Shown piece after piece: positions 25,848 to 35,522 of a stretch of DNA of 64,000 nucleotides. This stretch comes from Fibrobacterota bacterium. GTDB taxonomy: Bacteria > Fibrobacterota > Chitinivibrionia > Chitinivibrionales > Chitinispirillaceae. Where the stretch lies: the NCBI GenBank assembly GCA_023436205.1, contig JAEZKC010000002.1, positions 196,989-260,988 on the forward strand, read 5' to 3'. A program made the translations under genes and the position numbers. The stretch's first letter is position 1, and each line of letters starts with the position of its first letter. The notes beneath the pieces are model-generated. The model made no database searches. It saw only the letters and a program-made list of their open reading frames with translations, and had not been told where the DNA came from.

Positions 25848-28484
25848 ATGCGAATATCAAAAATCCAACTTGCAACCTTGATAGTCTTGGGGCTGATTTC
25901 TTTTTCATTTGCTGCCAGGATGGTTGAGAAGCTAGACCGTGGTTTAGTTGCTGTAACCACTGGAACAAACAAAGTTTTCCTCAGCTGGAGACTTAAAGGT
26001 TATGAATCCCAGAATCTGGGTTTCAACATTTACCGTAACGGAACGAAGATTAACAGTTCCCCAATCACAGGAGGGACTAACTACACCGACAACAGTGGAA
26101 GTTCCACGGCCAGTTACAAAGTTTGCGCTGTTCTGAATGGAATGGAAATTGACAGTAGCACTTCAGTTATTCCCTGGGGGGGTCTGACCAAAAGAATTCC
26201 TCTTAACAGACCCGCCGGCGGTACCACCCCCGATAACGTGGCATACACCTATTCTCCAAATGATTGCAGTCTTGGAGATCTTGATGGGGACGGACAATGG
26301 GAGATCATTCTGAAATGGGACCCTTCCAATGCCAAAGATAACTCTCAGAGTGGATATACCGGAAATGTGTACATTGACGGTATAAAACTGGATGGAACGC
26401 GGCTATGGCGTATCGATCTGGGAAAAAATATTCGGGCCGGTGCTCACTACACCCAATTTCTGGTGGCAGATTTTGATCTGGATGGTAAAGCTGAACTGAT
26501 CTGCAAAACTGCCCCGGGAACCAAAGATGCCACCGGCAACTACATAAGCAAAGGGGCTGCGGCATCAGCAAGCCACACAACAGACTACCGTAATTCCAGC
26601 GGTTATGTACTCAGCGGACCTGAGTATCTCACTGTGTTCAGCGGTGAAGGTAAAGAGCTGGCCACTGATGATTATATTCCCGGAAGAGGCTCTGTTTCCT
26701 CATGGGGTGATAACTATGGAAACCGGGTGGACCGCTTTCTGGCGGCGGTTGCCTATCTTGATGGCGTGCGTCCCAGCGCAGTCATGCAACGGGGATACTA
26801 CACGCGGATGACCCTGACAGCATGGAACTGGGACGGTAGTACACTGACTCAAAAATGGGCTTTCGACAGTAATACTTCCGGCAACGGAAGTGCTGCAGGT
26901 CAGGGTAACCACAATTTATCGGTTGCAGATGTGGATGCAGATGGATTTGATGAAATCATTCAAGGTTCCAGTGCAATAAATCATGATGGTAAGTTGATGT
27001 ATGCTACAGGGATCGGGCATGGCGATGCGATACACCTCAGTGATTTGGATCCCGATCGTCCCGGCTTGGAGGTAATGTCCCCTCACGAGGAAAAGCATAC
27101 GGCTTGGCCCGGCACAGAGGTACACGATGCCAAAACTGGAGATAACATATGGAAATTTTTATGTGACAATGTTGATGTGGGGCGAGGAATGGCAGCTGAT
27201 ATAGATCTCAATCACCGCGGCTTTGAAGTATGGTCATCCAATACAGATGGTTTCTACAATATCAAAGGCACAAGAGTTTCCACTATAAAACCAACCATTA
27301 ATTTTCGCATCTACTGGGATGGCGATCTGGCTGATGAATTGCTTGACGGAATCGGCAGTGCACCCAGTGCAATGAAAATAGAGAAGTGGAATGGCAGTGG
27401 AATTGATCGATTGGTTTCCACTGATGACCGATACGGAAGTTATGTGGGAATAAATATCAACGGTACAAAATCCAATCCATGCCTGGTAGCCGACATTCTG
27501 GGTGACTGGCGCGAGGAGTTGATACTGAGGGAATCCGGCGACAATGCACTGGTACTTTACACAACTACAGTTCCCTCCACACACAGGCTTTATACTCTTA
27601 TGCATGATCCTGTCTACCGGGCAGCGGTTGCCTGGCAGAATGTGGCATATAATCAACCTCCACATTTAGGTTTCTATATCGGTGATGGTTTAGACAACGT
27701 ACCAATTCCAGATATTCAGCCTGTAAATGGAGCGAGCTATGACTGTGCGGGAGTGGAAAACGGAACAGCGACTCTTGACCAGTGCGGCCGTTGTACCGGC
27801 GGGGTGACCGGACAAATTCCCTGCTCAGGAGCAGTGCAGTTTGAAGATAACTGCAATGCAAACGGTACCATCGACAATAATAATACAGGTTTTCTGGGAA
27901 CCGGTTTCCTGAATTTGGCAAATGCTACAGGGAGTGATGTAACGATGAGTGTAGCTGCAAGCGAAACCGGCGAATATGCTCTTTATGTGAGATTCGCCAA
28001 TGGATCAACTGCAAATCGTCCTGTTTCCATTGAGGTAAATGGCGCCACACTAATTCCAAATCTGGATATGCCGGCGACGGGCAGCTGGACTACTTGGGAG
28101 AGTATCACTTTTTCACTCAACCTTCAACAGGGCAACAATCTGATCCGCTTTATTTCTCTGACAGAGAACGGCGCGGCAAATCTTGATTTGATAGGATTTG
28201 CAACCGATAAGCTTTCTGCAGGAAATTGCCTCACCACAGGAGCTGCCTGTAAAAAAAACATCATGCAAAAATCCCTCATTATAATTGCCGGAGACAAAAT
28301 GATGCTTTCGGGTTTCGACAACAGCTGTGAGGTGCGTATCACTGACCTTCAGGGAAGAATGCTTTTACAACAGCGGAACACTTCACCTGTAATTCCATTG
28401 TCAAAATTGAGTAAAGGAACATTTTTAGTACAGGTCCTTCAGAAAGGAGCGGTTCTTCAGGAGATGAAGACCGTCCGGTTCTAA
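25848..28484 (+). CDS. Rhamnogalacturonan lyase (PL11 type) with CBM35 and sorting tail
   Basis: The frame is open far upstream, but the ATG at 25848 is preferred: GAAGGGG lies upstream and a signal peptide (MRISKIQLATLIVLGLISFS) follows. The product is 878 residues. Residues ~25-615 are a PL11 YesW-like eight-bladed propeller with Ca-binding Asp-rich repeats (LGDLDGDGQWEIILKWDPSN, VADFDLDGKAELICKTAPGT, ADVDADGFDEIIQGSSAI) and IYWDGDLADELLD. It cleaves the rhamnose-galacturonate backbone of pectin. A Cys-rich linker (DCAGVENGTATLDQCGRCTG) follows, then CBM35 (~665-790) and the tail (VRITDLQGRMLLQ to KGTFLVQV). With the PL10 enzyme it would degrade smooth and hairy pectin regions. A strong terminator follows. 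Confidence 0.9.
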   Translation: MRISKIQLATLIVLGLISFSFAARMVEKLDRGLVAVTTGTNKVFLSWRLKGYESQNLGFNIYRNGTKINSSPITGGTNYTDNSGSSTASYKVCAVLNGMEIDSSTSVIPWGGLTKRIPLNRPAGGTTPDNVAYTYSPNDCSLGDLDGDGQWEIILKWDPSNAKDNSQSGYTGNVYIDGIKLDGTRLWRIDLGKNIRAGAHYTQFLVADFDLDGKAELICKTAPGTKDATGNYISKGAAASASHTTDYRNSSGYVLSGPEYLTVFSGEGKELATDDYIPGRGSVSSWGDNYGNRVDRFLAAVAYLDGVRPSAVMQRGYYTRMTLTAWNWDGSTLTQKWAFDSNTSGNGSAAGQGNHNLSVADVDADGFDEIIQGSSAINHDGKLMYATGIGHGDAIHLSDLDPDRPGLEVMSPHEEKHTAWPGTEVHDAKTGDNIWKFLCDNVDVGRGMAADIDLNHRGFEVWSSNTDGFYNIKGTRVSTIKPTINFRIYWDGDLADELLDGIGSAPSAMKIEKWNGSGIDRLVSTDDRYGSYVGININGTKSNPCLVADILGDWREELILRESGDNALVLYTTTVPSTHRLYTLMHDPVYRAAVAWQNVAYNQPPHLGFYIGDGLDNVPIPDIQPVNGASYDCAGVENGTATLDQCGRCTGGVTGQIPCSGAVQFEDNCNANGTIDNNNTGFLGTGFLNLANATGSDVTMSVAASETGEYALYVRFANGSTANRPVSIEVNGATLIPNLDMPATGSWTTWESITFSLNLQQGNNLIRFISLTENGAANLDLIGFATDKLSAGNCLTTGAACKKNIMQKSLIIIAGDKMMLSGFDNSCEVRITDLQGRMLLQQRNTSPVIPLSKLSKGTFLVQVLQKGAVLQEMKTVRF

Positions 28485-28509
28485 ATACTGCTTAAACCCC
28501 TCATTTTTC

Positions 28510-28540
28510 AGGAGGACAGATCTTCTGTTCTCCTTTTTTC
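28510..28540 (+). terminator. Intrinsic terminator of the rhamnogalacturonan lyase gene
   Basis: An 11-bp stem AGGAGGACAGA/TCTGTTCTCCT (one G-U pair, 3-nt loop) followed by six T's, 26 nt past the stop codon. Confidence 0.75.
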
Positions 28541-29133
28541 TTTTCCTGTGCGACTTTAAACCGTATGCACACTCTTTATCGGAGCAGTTACTGACAGTCG
28601 CAGCAGTTCTCACCTCCTTTCTTTCTTCACCTTGCTTTTCAAGTTAATGGTTATGAAACGTAATGATCGCCGAGTGTTGTTATTAAAAACAGCGGTCGTG
28701 GCCGATTACACACCAAACGGTACCAGTTCGTAAAAACATGAGTAGTGGCTTTCTTTTTGTAAAAGAGGCAACACAAGAGGCTCTATGTACAAAAGCCAGC
28801 TACTCACCCATCCTACCCTGTGGCCTGACAGGTAACCACGAACAACTCTGCATAATCTGCAATTTACTCGAATATCACCCGCTGGAGCACCTTGTCATGT
28901 TTAATTCGGGCATTCTGCCTTGTTTGATTGCATTCTGATAACATTGCCGGCACCAACTTTGTGGGGAGATCATCTGCAAATACCCTAGTTGCGACTATTT
29001 CGTGATTGTACATGTATCACACTAATGATAAACTTTCATAGTTAGAATCTTTACTGAAGGTTCGCTTGCATTATATTTAGAGTCTTCGTACTTAACAATC
29101 AGATCTCCTCAAAATCAAGGTTACTAAAAGAAT
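28541..29133. other. Gene-free stretch before the histidine kinase
   Basis: About 590 nt with no gene, repeat copy or hairpin that stands out. One 66-codon open frame (28738-28938) has no ribosome binding site or recognisable sequence. Confidence 0.4.
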
Positions 29134-30504
29134 ATGCCTCAGAACAGCAGCGATGCCCATTATTCAGAGATTTCAACGCGAATAAGGGAATTTCAAAGCC
29201 AACAGCTTTCAAACACGATGAAGGCCACCTGGTATCTGGGTGTAATGGCTACACTAATTTCCATTTCGCGAGCCTTCTTTACCGGATTCAAACTAATCTA
29301 CCTTGTACAGTTTGTATTTACAGTTGCAATTCTTCTGGTAGTGATATTCAGGAAAAAAATCGGCTATAACGCGCTTCTCGCCAGCCTGATTTCAACATCC
29401 TTCCTTACCGGGATTTCCGCGCTGTTAGCATTTGGTACATTAAGTCCGGCAATTTTCCTTTTGAGTCTGTCCTGTATTCTTGCTTCCACGTTCACAAGCA
29501 GGAAAAACTCAGTATATACGCTTTCTGTGTGTATACTAGCTATTAACATCTGTATGTATCTACACCTCACCGGCCGGGTACGAATAGTGGTTGACCCCTT
29601 GTCATACCTGAACTCACCTTATTCGTGGATTCTTTTGATTTGCGGATTCGGTATCATAACTGGCTTTGTTACATCACTTACTTCAAATCTAAACCAGCAC
29701 TTGAAGACATTAGTCATAGAAAGCTCTCAGCACCTTGCGAAAGTCAAAGATGCTAACCAAAACCTAGAAAAAATAGTTATGGACCGTACAGCAGAACTGA
29801 AGCAATCCAATGAAGAGAAAAACCGAATAATGAGATTTGTTGCTCATGACCTGAACAACAGTCTCTGCGGAATCGTTGGTACGCTTGAATACCTGAATCT
29901 TGGGTGGAGGGAGTTTCCTGAAGATACAAGGCTCAGAAATATAAATTCCACCATTCAGGCAGCTTTAAAAGCAGCGCAGACAGTCCAGGAGCTGGTCACC
30001 TACTCAGGAATCAAAAATGAAAAGAATGAAGACATTATGGAGTCCGTTGAAATGGGCCAGTTCATCAACTCGATCGTTGCCTGCCACTACCCTAACGCTC
30101 TCAAGAAAAACATAATCCTGGAATTATGCAATGTGAACCAGTCACTGTATTGCAGAATCAACAAATCCCGAGTTTCCAGGCTGTTCGAAAACCTAATCAC
30201 CAATTCCATAAAGTTCACACCCCGCGGAGGATCCATCACTCTTGACCTCTCTTCAGGGCAAGGTTCGGTTATAACCGCTGTCAAGGACACCGGGATCGGC
30301 ATTCCAAAGGAGATGCAGAAGATGCTCTTTGAGCCGCACGGCGAATTCAGGCGCAGAGGAACAGAAGATGAAGAGTCCACGGGGCTAGGGCTGAAGATAG
30401 TGAAAGAGATTACAATGCAGCACGGAGGTGATATATGGATGGAGAGCGAGGAGGGCGCGGGAACCACTTTTTATGTAAGGTTCCCTGTGGCTGAGAAGGT
30501 ATAA
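29134..30504 (+). CDS. Membrane sensor histidine kinase
   Basis: A 456-residue protein. About six hydrophobic helices fill residues 33-185, with no large periplasmic domain, so it is likely to sense a membrane or small-molecule signal. A coiled-coil linker (~195-230) leads to the HisKA domain with RFVAHDLNNSL; the phospho-acceptor would be His238. The HATPase_c domain has the N box FENLITNSIKFTPRGG, the G1 box VKDTGIGIPKEM and the G2 box STGLGLKIVKEI. No receiver domain or response regulator is adjacent, so it is an orphan kinase here. A bidirectional hairpin separates it from the converging esterase gene. Confidence 0.9.
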   Translation: MPQNSSDAHYSEISTRIREFQSQQLSNTMKATWYLGVMATLISISRAFFTGFKLIYLVQFVFTVAILLVVIFRKKIGYNALLASLISTSFLTGISALLAFGTLSPAIFLLSLSCILASTFTSRKNSVYTLSVCILAINICMYLHLTGRVRIVVDPLSYLNSPYSWILLICGFGIITGFVTSLTSNLNQHLKTLVIESSQHLAKVKDANQNLEKIVMDRTAELKQSNEEKNRIMRFVAHDLNNSLCGIVGTLEYLNLGWREFPEDTRLRNINSTIQAALKAAQTVQELVTYSGIKNEKNEDIMESVEMGQFINSIVACHYPNALKKNIILELCNVNQSLYCRINKSRVSRLFENLITNSIKFTPRGGSITLDLSSGQGSVITAVKDTGIGIPKEMQKMLFEPHGEFRRRGTEDEESTGLGLKIVKEITMQHGGDIWMESEEGAGTTFYVRFPVAEKV

Positions 30505-30543
30505 AAAAACGGTTCCGCTTTGCTTGTCTGCGAAACCGTTTTA
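30504..30543. terminator. Bidirectional terminator between kinase and esterase genes
   Basis: AAAACGGTTCCGC and GCGAAACCGTTTT pair over about 12 bp, with A-run and T-run on either side. It can act for both converging genes. Confidence 0.7.
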
Positions 30544-30567
30544 AGCCTTGCCGGCAGAAATAACACA

Positions 30568-32100
30568 CTATTTCCATAGTAATATTCTGGAACTATACAT
30601 TATAGCATCTTTATGACTGATTTTAACAGTGTATAAGCCATTAGGGACATCTGTAAATTGAAAGCTCCTGCTATTTATTTCACCGGCTGTGGTGGTAAGT
30701 ACCACTGTTTTCACAACAGCACCCTTCAAATCAAAGAGCTTCAAAGTTGCATTTCCATTTACCCGTGAGATAAATTCAACATTCAAAGAATTTTGGTGCG
30801 TTAATCTGACAGCAGGTTGCCTGATAATGCTGCCGGAATTGAGTACACCTGTAAGATCAACAGGCTTAATTGATATATTATCCAGGAACACAGTTACATC
30901 AGATGTACCCACATTAAAGCCCAAACGGCCATTAATATCTGTAGGATGCTCCATCTTGAAAACAAAGGAGAATGTTTGGGTTGATGTTGTAAGATTGAAA
31001 CTTTGCGATTGAGCGAGATAGCTTGTAAACGGATTGCCAGCCATTTCCACATTCACCCCAAGAACCCTGGCAACGGCGCCACGTGCGTCAAAAGTAACCT
31101 GATAAGATTTCCCCTGCTCTAGACGAAGCCCTGCCTGAACCAGCTGAATCTGATGATCAATTGTCCCAACAGTGGCAATATTGATCTGATACTCTTCATT
31201 AACCACACTACCTGTTGCACTTCCATTCCAAACATTTAAAGTCCAGCCGGTGGTACCAGAGGAAAAATTTCCATTCAACACACTATCACTTCCATTATTG
31301 GGTACTGTTCCACCCAGGGAATGCTTCTTAAAGAAAGCCCATAACTCCTCACTTGAATTAAGATTGACATCAAGAGAGTGCCAGTGCCCCTTATTCTCAA
31401 GTGTTATAAGAGCAATTTCACTACCGTTGTCGCAAGGTCCCCAGTACTGAAGACTTGCTGTAGAAGAGGGCGTTGATGCCGGATAAGGCTTGGTTGTCTG
31501 CCCCGCTGAGGGGCATTTATTCCAAATCCTCCAGGCCTCCACAACCGACGCTACACCACTGTAGAGCACAACATCATCCGTAGTTCCGTGAATATGCATG
31601 ATTGGCATCGGCCTGGAGCTTGAGGTAGTGTTGTTAAACAAATAGCCGGAAACCGGCCCTATAGCTGCCACCCTATCAGCCATCCTGTTAGCCACATGGT
31701 AACTCATCATACCACCCATTGAGAAACCGGAAACATACACTCGGTTTCGGTCAACATTGTATCGGCTGACCATTGTATCGATAACAACCTTAAGAAAATC
31801 GATATCAGTATTACCGGAAATATCCCACCGTTTATTGATCCCTTCAGGGAAGACAACTATAAACTTCTCCCGATCAGCGATCGGCTCATACTTAGTCTGG
31901 TTCTTCTGATATTGAGGGTCCTGATTCATTCCATGCAAAGAGATAAGCAGCGGCGGATTGTTCAATCCTGACGGAGCATAAACAATCATATTCCGTTGCG
32001 AAGAGCCAACCCGGATGGAAACTGTTTGTGCGTCAGCACTGACCGTCAAAAAAATCAGTAACGCTATTGCAGATACTATGCTTCGGAACATAAACTTCAT
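30568..32100 (-). CDS. CE1-type esterase (feruloyl/acetyl xylan esterase-like) with CBM and sorting tail
   Basis: A 510-residue secreted protein, signal peptide ~1-24. Residues ~28-262 form an alpha/beta-hydrolase of the CE1/PHB-depolymerase-like family: oxyanion-region LLISLHGMNQ, nucleophile elbow GFSMGG (Ser127), acid in HGTTDDVVLYSG (Asp175/176), His in ENKGHWHSLD (His239). Known relatives release ferulate or acetate from xylan. Residues ~275-420 are a CenC-like carbohydrate-binding module (NGNFSSGTTGWTLNVW, LEQGKSYQVTFDARG, TVFLDNISI) closely related to the one on the GH10 xylanase at 36981. The last ~70 residues are the common tail (LKLFDLKGAVVKTV to NGLYTVKI). Its role in xylan side-chain removal fits the nearby xylanase and deacetylase. 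Confidence 0.87.
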   Translation of the reverse strand: MKFMFRSIVSAIALLIFLTVSADAQTVSIRVGSSQRNMIVYAPSGLNNPPLLISLHGMNQDPQYQKNQTKYEPIADREKFIVVFPEGINKRWDISGNTDIDFLKVVIDTMVSRYNVDRNRVYVSGFSMGGMMSYHVANRMADRVAAIGPVSGYLFNNTTSSSRPMPIMHIHGTTDDVVLYSGVASVVEAWRIWNKCPSAGQTTKPYPASTPSSTASLQYWGPCDNGSEIALITLENKGHWHSLDVNLNSSEELWAFFKKHSLGGTVPNNGSDSVLNGNFSSGTTGWTLNVWNGSATGSVVNEEYQINIATVGTIDHQIQLVQAGLRLEQGKSYQVTFDARGAVARVLGVNVEMAGNPFTSYLAQSQSFNLTTSTQTFSFVFKMEHPTDINGRLGFNVGTSDVTVFLDNISIKPVDLTGVLNSGSIIRQPAVRLTHQNSLNVEFISRVNGNATLKLFDLKGAVVKTVVLTTTAGEINSRSFQFTDVPNGLYTVKISHKDAIMYSSRILLWK

Positions 32101-32454
32101 CCATTCTGTCTATGCATCTTCAACACGTTTCATTTGCCGTACTACAATGTTTCATTTCATGAACGCATGCCAATCGTGCCGAATTGCAATATTATTAGGA
32201 TTAGTATCGATTGATTATAGTTCAATATAAAGGTAACTAAAAATTCAGACCTGTTTTTTTAGGATCTTATATAAAAAAATGTTGAAGCTTACTTCAACAG
32301 CATCCAATAATACGATTCATTTTCCAGAGAATAAGATTTCCCAAATCCTTCTGTTTAAGGCTTTTTAAAAATGAAAAGTTCCTCGCCAAACAAACCTGGC
32401 CCATTGCACTATTAAGCGGCAACCCACATCCCACATATAAAACAGGAGCACATT
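32101..32454. other. Gene-free divergent region
   Basis: About 350 AT-rich nt between divergent genes, expected to hold both promoters. A repeated TTTCAT motif occurs near 32129 and 32152. No clear operator is visible. Confidence 0.35.
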
Positions 32455-32790
32455 TTGAAAAACATCATCTTACTCCTTCTTATTCTTACCAGACTCTGCT
32501 TTTCCCAATGCGACTGTGATTACACTATCCCCTTCAATTCCCATCCAGACGGCGAAGCACTTGGGATTAAACCGGGTGACAGGGTGTGCCTTGACGGACC
32601 AGTCGTTCTGACGGTGAATGGAAACCTGAAAGCTGTTCTTATAAAAGCCAAGGAGTACGAGAAAGTGGTAAATGCTCTTGCTATGCTCAAGCTCATGATC
32701 AATGCTGATAACGATGTCAAAGAAGGCAAATTTCGCGAGGCGACCTCATTTTTTAAGGAATTCAGGCGTGAAAAGGGAATTCCGCGTTAG
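32455..32790 (+). CDS. Chimeric ORF: secreted-protein N-terminus fused to a Phd-type antitoxin C-terminus
   Basis: The 111-residue product starts with a signal peptide (MKNIILLLLILTRLCFS) and continues QCDCDYTIPFNSHPDGEALG to VCLDG, which looks like the beginning of a secreted beta-helix protein (GDRVCLDG is typical there). At about residue 46 the sequence switches to PVVLTVNGNLKAVLIKAKEYEKV, the C-terminal two-thirds of a Phd/YefM antitoxin, and ends FRREKGIPR. The DNA-binding N-terminus of the antitoxin is absent. A broken ParE/RelE toxin follows with a 23-nt overlap. I read it as a recombination product at a dead toxin-antitoxin locus rather than a functional gene, although the frame is intact. 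Confidence 0.55.
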   Translation: MKNIILLLLILTRLCFSQCDCDYTIPFNSHPDGEALGIKPGDRVCLDGPVVLTVNGNLKAVLIKAKEYEKVVNALAMLKLMINADNDVKEGKFREATSFFKEFRREKGIPR

Positions 32791-33093
32791 CCTTACCGCT
32801 TCAGTAGAAGCGGATTTCGTGCTATTTGGGAATACATCGCTCAAGATTCACCAACTAATGCTGCTATTTTCCTCAATGAACCAAAATCACGGATTGTTGC
32901 TCTTTCAAGGCTGCCAGAGAGGGGGCCTGTTATTCCTGAGGGTCTTCTGCTTCAGACTACTAATTATCGCTATGCAATCCACAAGAATTATAGGATTATT
33001 TACCGAATCGAAAATGAACAAGTGTACGTGCTGAGAATAGTTCACGGCTCCAAACTCTCGATATTGCAGTGCTTGGCATCTAAAAACCCATGA
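32768..33093 (+). pseudogene. ParE/RelE-type toxin, broken by a frameshift
   Basis: Starts GTG in overlap with the antitoxin-like end (VKREFRVSLTASVEADF). At about 32819 one base appears to be missing, after which another frame continues RAIWEYIAQDSPTNAAIFLN, then RIVALSRLPERGPVIPEG, HKNYRIIYRIENEQVYVLRI and VHGSKLS to a TGA at 33091. These are characteristic ParE/RelE toxin blocks, including the C-terminal KNYRIIYRI strand. In the present sequence the toxin cannot be made at full length. Confidence 0.75.
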
Positions 33094-33330
33094 CCAGTAA
33101 GTTCCCTTTCTTTCGCCTTGGGAGACTAAAATAGCAAGTTACGACGGTAGCAGAAAAGGGGCTTGAAATAGCGGAATAAGCTGCTTGAACCCGTTCTGAG
33201 ACACAGCCATTTTGAAACCCTCCCTAATGGTCGGGATACTGCCTGACTATCTACACTGGTGGACTCGGGGTAGAGCCGGACCCCCCCACCCCGTCACCAT
33301 CACCAACGCAGGACTACTGCGCCCTATAGA

Positions 33331-35280
33331 CTACGCCAGACTTGCCGCCATCCGCTCCACATCCCCAAATACATCGAAATACCGTTTTGCATAATTCATT
33401 ACATCGGCTAAATCGGAGCGCAGAGCATCCAGACTCACGATTTTTATCCGCTCCCTGTCGCCCTTGATTTTTTTCAAAAAGCCGGACAGTGCGTCAGGAT
33501 CAGCCTTTGTCAAACCGCTGAAATTAATCGCCAGCAACCCCTTATTCTCGGAAAGATAGGTAACGACTCTCTCCTTGAATTTGTGGGCAGTTTCTTTATT
33601 AAATGTCCCCTGAAGATCAACAACCAGAGGATGGTGAGATGCTTCACGAATTCTGGGACTCACCAGGAGGTCCTCAACTCCCTTTATCAAGGAAGGAAGC
33701 AAAAGACTCGGAGACATCCTGTACCCGGTTCTGTGCATCTTGACCTGTGAATACTTACCGCTCTTAAGCTTTCTTTTTTCCATGTTGGCAAGAAAGGGGA
33801 CGACACACGACTGAAGTGCGGTCTTCAAGCCACCTGTTCCAAGCTCACTGATAATGCTTTTCTGAATTTCGCCCATACTTTGAGCAACCTCCAGAGATGG
33901 TGCATTCTGAATCGCAGTGGGGAAAAGTGGAAGTGCTTCCAGGCAACCGGTACGATACTGTTCAGCACGATTGGCAAGAAACGGGTCTTTAGAATCTTTA
34001 AACCGCATGTACCCTGCGAACTGTTTTTCTATAAAGCGGACTGCGGAGGGCCCGAGCCTGCGATATTCTTCAGCATAAAAATCGAGTATTAACGTCTCCA
34101 TTTTTTCCTTGCTGATATGAGGATGCTTAAAAGCAAGGTGAAAACCATCCCAGTATTTGTTAGGAATGTCAAGCAGCCGGTCATCTTTTTTGAGACGATT
34201 GAAAAGAGGAGTACTGCAGGCAGGTGTCAAAATAAGAATTTGACTGAGGCTGGGTTTCAATGAAACCAGATAATCTAGATCATCCCAGATATTCTCTTCT
34301 GTATGGAAATCGTGCCCTATTATAAGTGAAGCCAGAGTGTTTATACCCCGAGAATGCAGCGAATCAAGGATTCCCCTTACATCCAGGCCCTGAAGCTTAG
34401 TGTAATTCGCCTGGCCTGATTCAACACCGATCCAGATTACCTCGATCCCCATTCGCACCAAATCATCAGGATCCCACTGTGAGATGGAGTATGCACTGGC
34501 AAAGCATGAAAGCCGAGCGGGAATCACCTTTTCCCTCTTGATACACTCGAGGTACTCCTCCGCCCGTTCTTTCTGCATCAAAAAATCTTCCTCAATGATG
34601 CCAATCGGGAGATTTTGACCTCCGATTGTCTTCTGAACCCTTTGAATTTCATTGAACAGATCAGTCCCCGTCTTAAGAAGCGGAACATGTTTGGTTTTAT
34701 GAAAGTGAGATGTGGAACAAAATTCACACGCGTGCGGGCATCCCAGTCCAGCTAGAACAACCGCCCCTTTCATGAGCGGAAAACCCGCTATTTTTGCGGA
34801 TGTTTGGTAAACCACATGCTGTTTGGGTTCTTCATTGTGATATTCATTTAGAAGGGTACGCATGAAATCGACACCTTCCCCCCTGCACACATGATCAGCA
34901 AGCGCATCACACTCCGGAAGCATCGTGCCGTAACCACCCAGAACGATTTGAGATTCAGGAGATACTTCTCTAACCAGCTGACACATCTTTTCCATTTTAC
35001 CATACGTGGCGATTACAAAGCTGATTCCCACAAAATCGTACCCTTTTTTCAGCTCTTTTTTGAACTGCTCCATTGTGGGATACTGAAGAACCACTGTGGG
35101 AGTTGTAATATTTTTGGCTATATACTCCAATCCGTAGGAAATATATGTTGATCGAAGACTGAAGATGCCCTGAGATCGTGTCACTTGCGCATGAAAGAGC
35201 TCAGGCATGACATGACGGGTGCAGTCTTCAGTATCTTCTCCAAAGGGACCGCACACCGTTGTCAGTAGTACTTTTTTCAT
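33331..35280 (-). CDS. B12-binding radical SAM protein with C-terminal STAS-like domain
   Basis: A 649-residue soluble protein. Residues ~1-150 resemble a cobalamin-binding Rossmann fold (YDFVGISFVIATYGKM, IVLGGYGTMLPECD, VCRGEGVDFM), although no DxHxxG motif is visible. The radical SAM core at ~170-400 has the cluster motif CPHACEFC (Cys181, 185, 188), followed by IGIIEEDFLM and EVIWIGVESG. Residues ~560-649 (HPLVVDLQGTFNKETAHKF, LLAINFSGLTKADPDALSGF, IKIVSLDAL) look like a STAS domain, an unusual appendage for this family. Such enzymes perform methyl transfers or rearrangements on unknown substrates. The gene is alone on the minus strand, with no evident biosynthetic neighbours. Confidence 0.82.
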   Translation of the reverse strand: MKKVLLTTVCGPFGEDTEDCTRHVMPELFHAQVTRSQGIFSLRSTYISYGLEYIAKNITTPTVVLQYPTMEQFKKELKKGYDFVGISFVIATYGKMEKMCQLVREVSPESQIVLGGYGTMLPECDALADHVCRGEGVDFMRTLLNEYHNEEPKQHVVYQTSAKIAGFPLMKGAVVLAGLGCPHACEFCSTSHFHKTKHVPLLKTGTDLFNEIQRVQKTIGGQNLPIGIIEEDFLMQKERAEEYLECIKREKVIPARLSCFASAYSISQWDPDDLVRMGIEVIWIGVESGQANYTKLQGLDVRGILDSLHSRGINTLASLIIGHDFHTEENIWDDLDYLVSLKPSLSQILILTPACSTPLFNRLKKDDRLLDIPNKYWDGFHLAFKHPHISKEKMETLILDFYAEEYRRLGPSAVRFIEKQFAGYMRFKDSKDPFLANRAEQYRTGCLEALPLFPTAIQNAPSLEVAQSMGEIQKSIISELGTGGLKTALQSCVVPFLANMEKRKLKSGKYSQVKMHRTGYRMSPSLLLPSLIKGVEDLLVSPRIREASHHPLVVDLQGTFNKETAHKFKERVVTYLSENKGLLAINFSGLTKADPDALSGFLKKIKGDRERIKIVSLDALRSDLADVMNYAKRYFDVFGDVERMAASLA

Positions 35281-35465
35281 TGATGACCCTAACGTGATTG
35301 GTTATAAAAGAGGATTTGACGTAGAATTACGTTCTAGAGTGGTTTTTGGTTGTCAGTAACAGGAAAATAGTTAAGACCGGGACGAGGAAGGCTTTTAAAT
35401 AGAAGAATATGGGGGAACCCAGCTCGCAATGAAAATTGCCGGATTGATTTTAGCAAAACTGAAGA

Positions 35466-35495
35466 GAGACACCGGAAGTATTTCTCCGATGTCTC
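35466..35495 (-). terminator. Terminator after the CE4 deacetylase gene
   Basis: GAGACACCGGAA and TTCTCCGATGTCTC pair in an 11-12-bp stem with small mismatches. On the minus strand a weak T-rich stretch follows. It is 28 nt past the deacetylase stop codon. Confidence 0.5.
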
Positions 35496-35522
35496 ACTTT
35501 TTAAGTATAAAGGGGGGTGTTA

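Noticed and set aside
28738..28938. 66-codon open frame before the histidine kinase
   Set aside because: No start signals and atypical residue composition.
32455..32790. Functional toxin-antitoxin pair
   Set aside because: The antitoxin lacks its DNA-binding part and the toxin is frameshifted.
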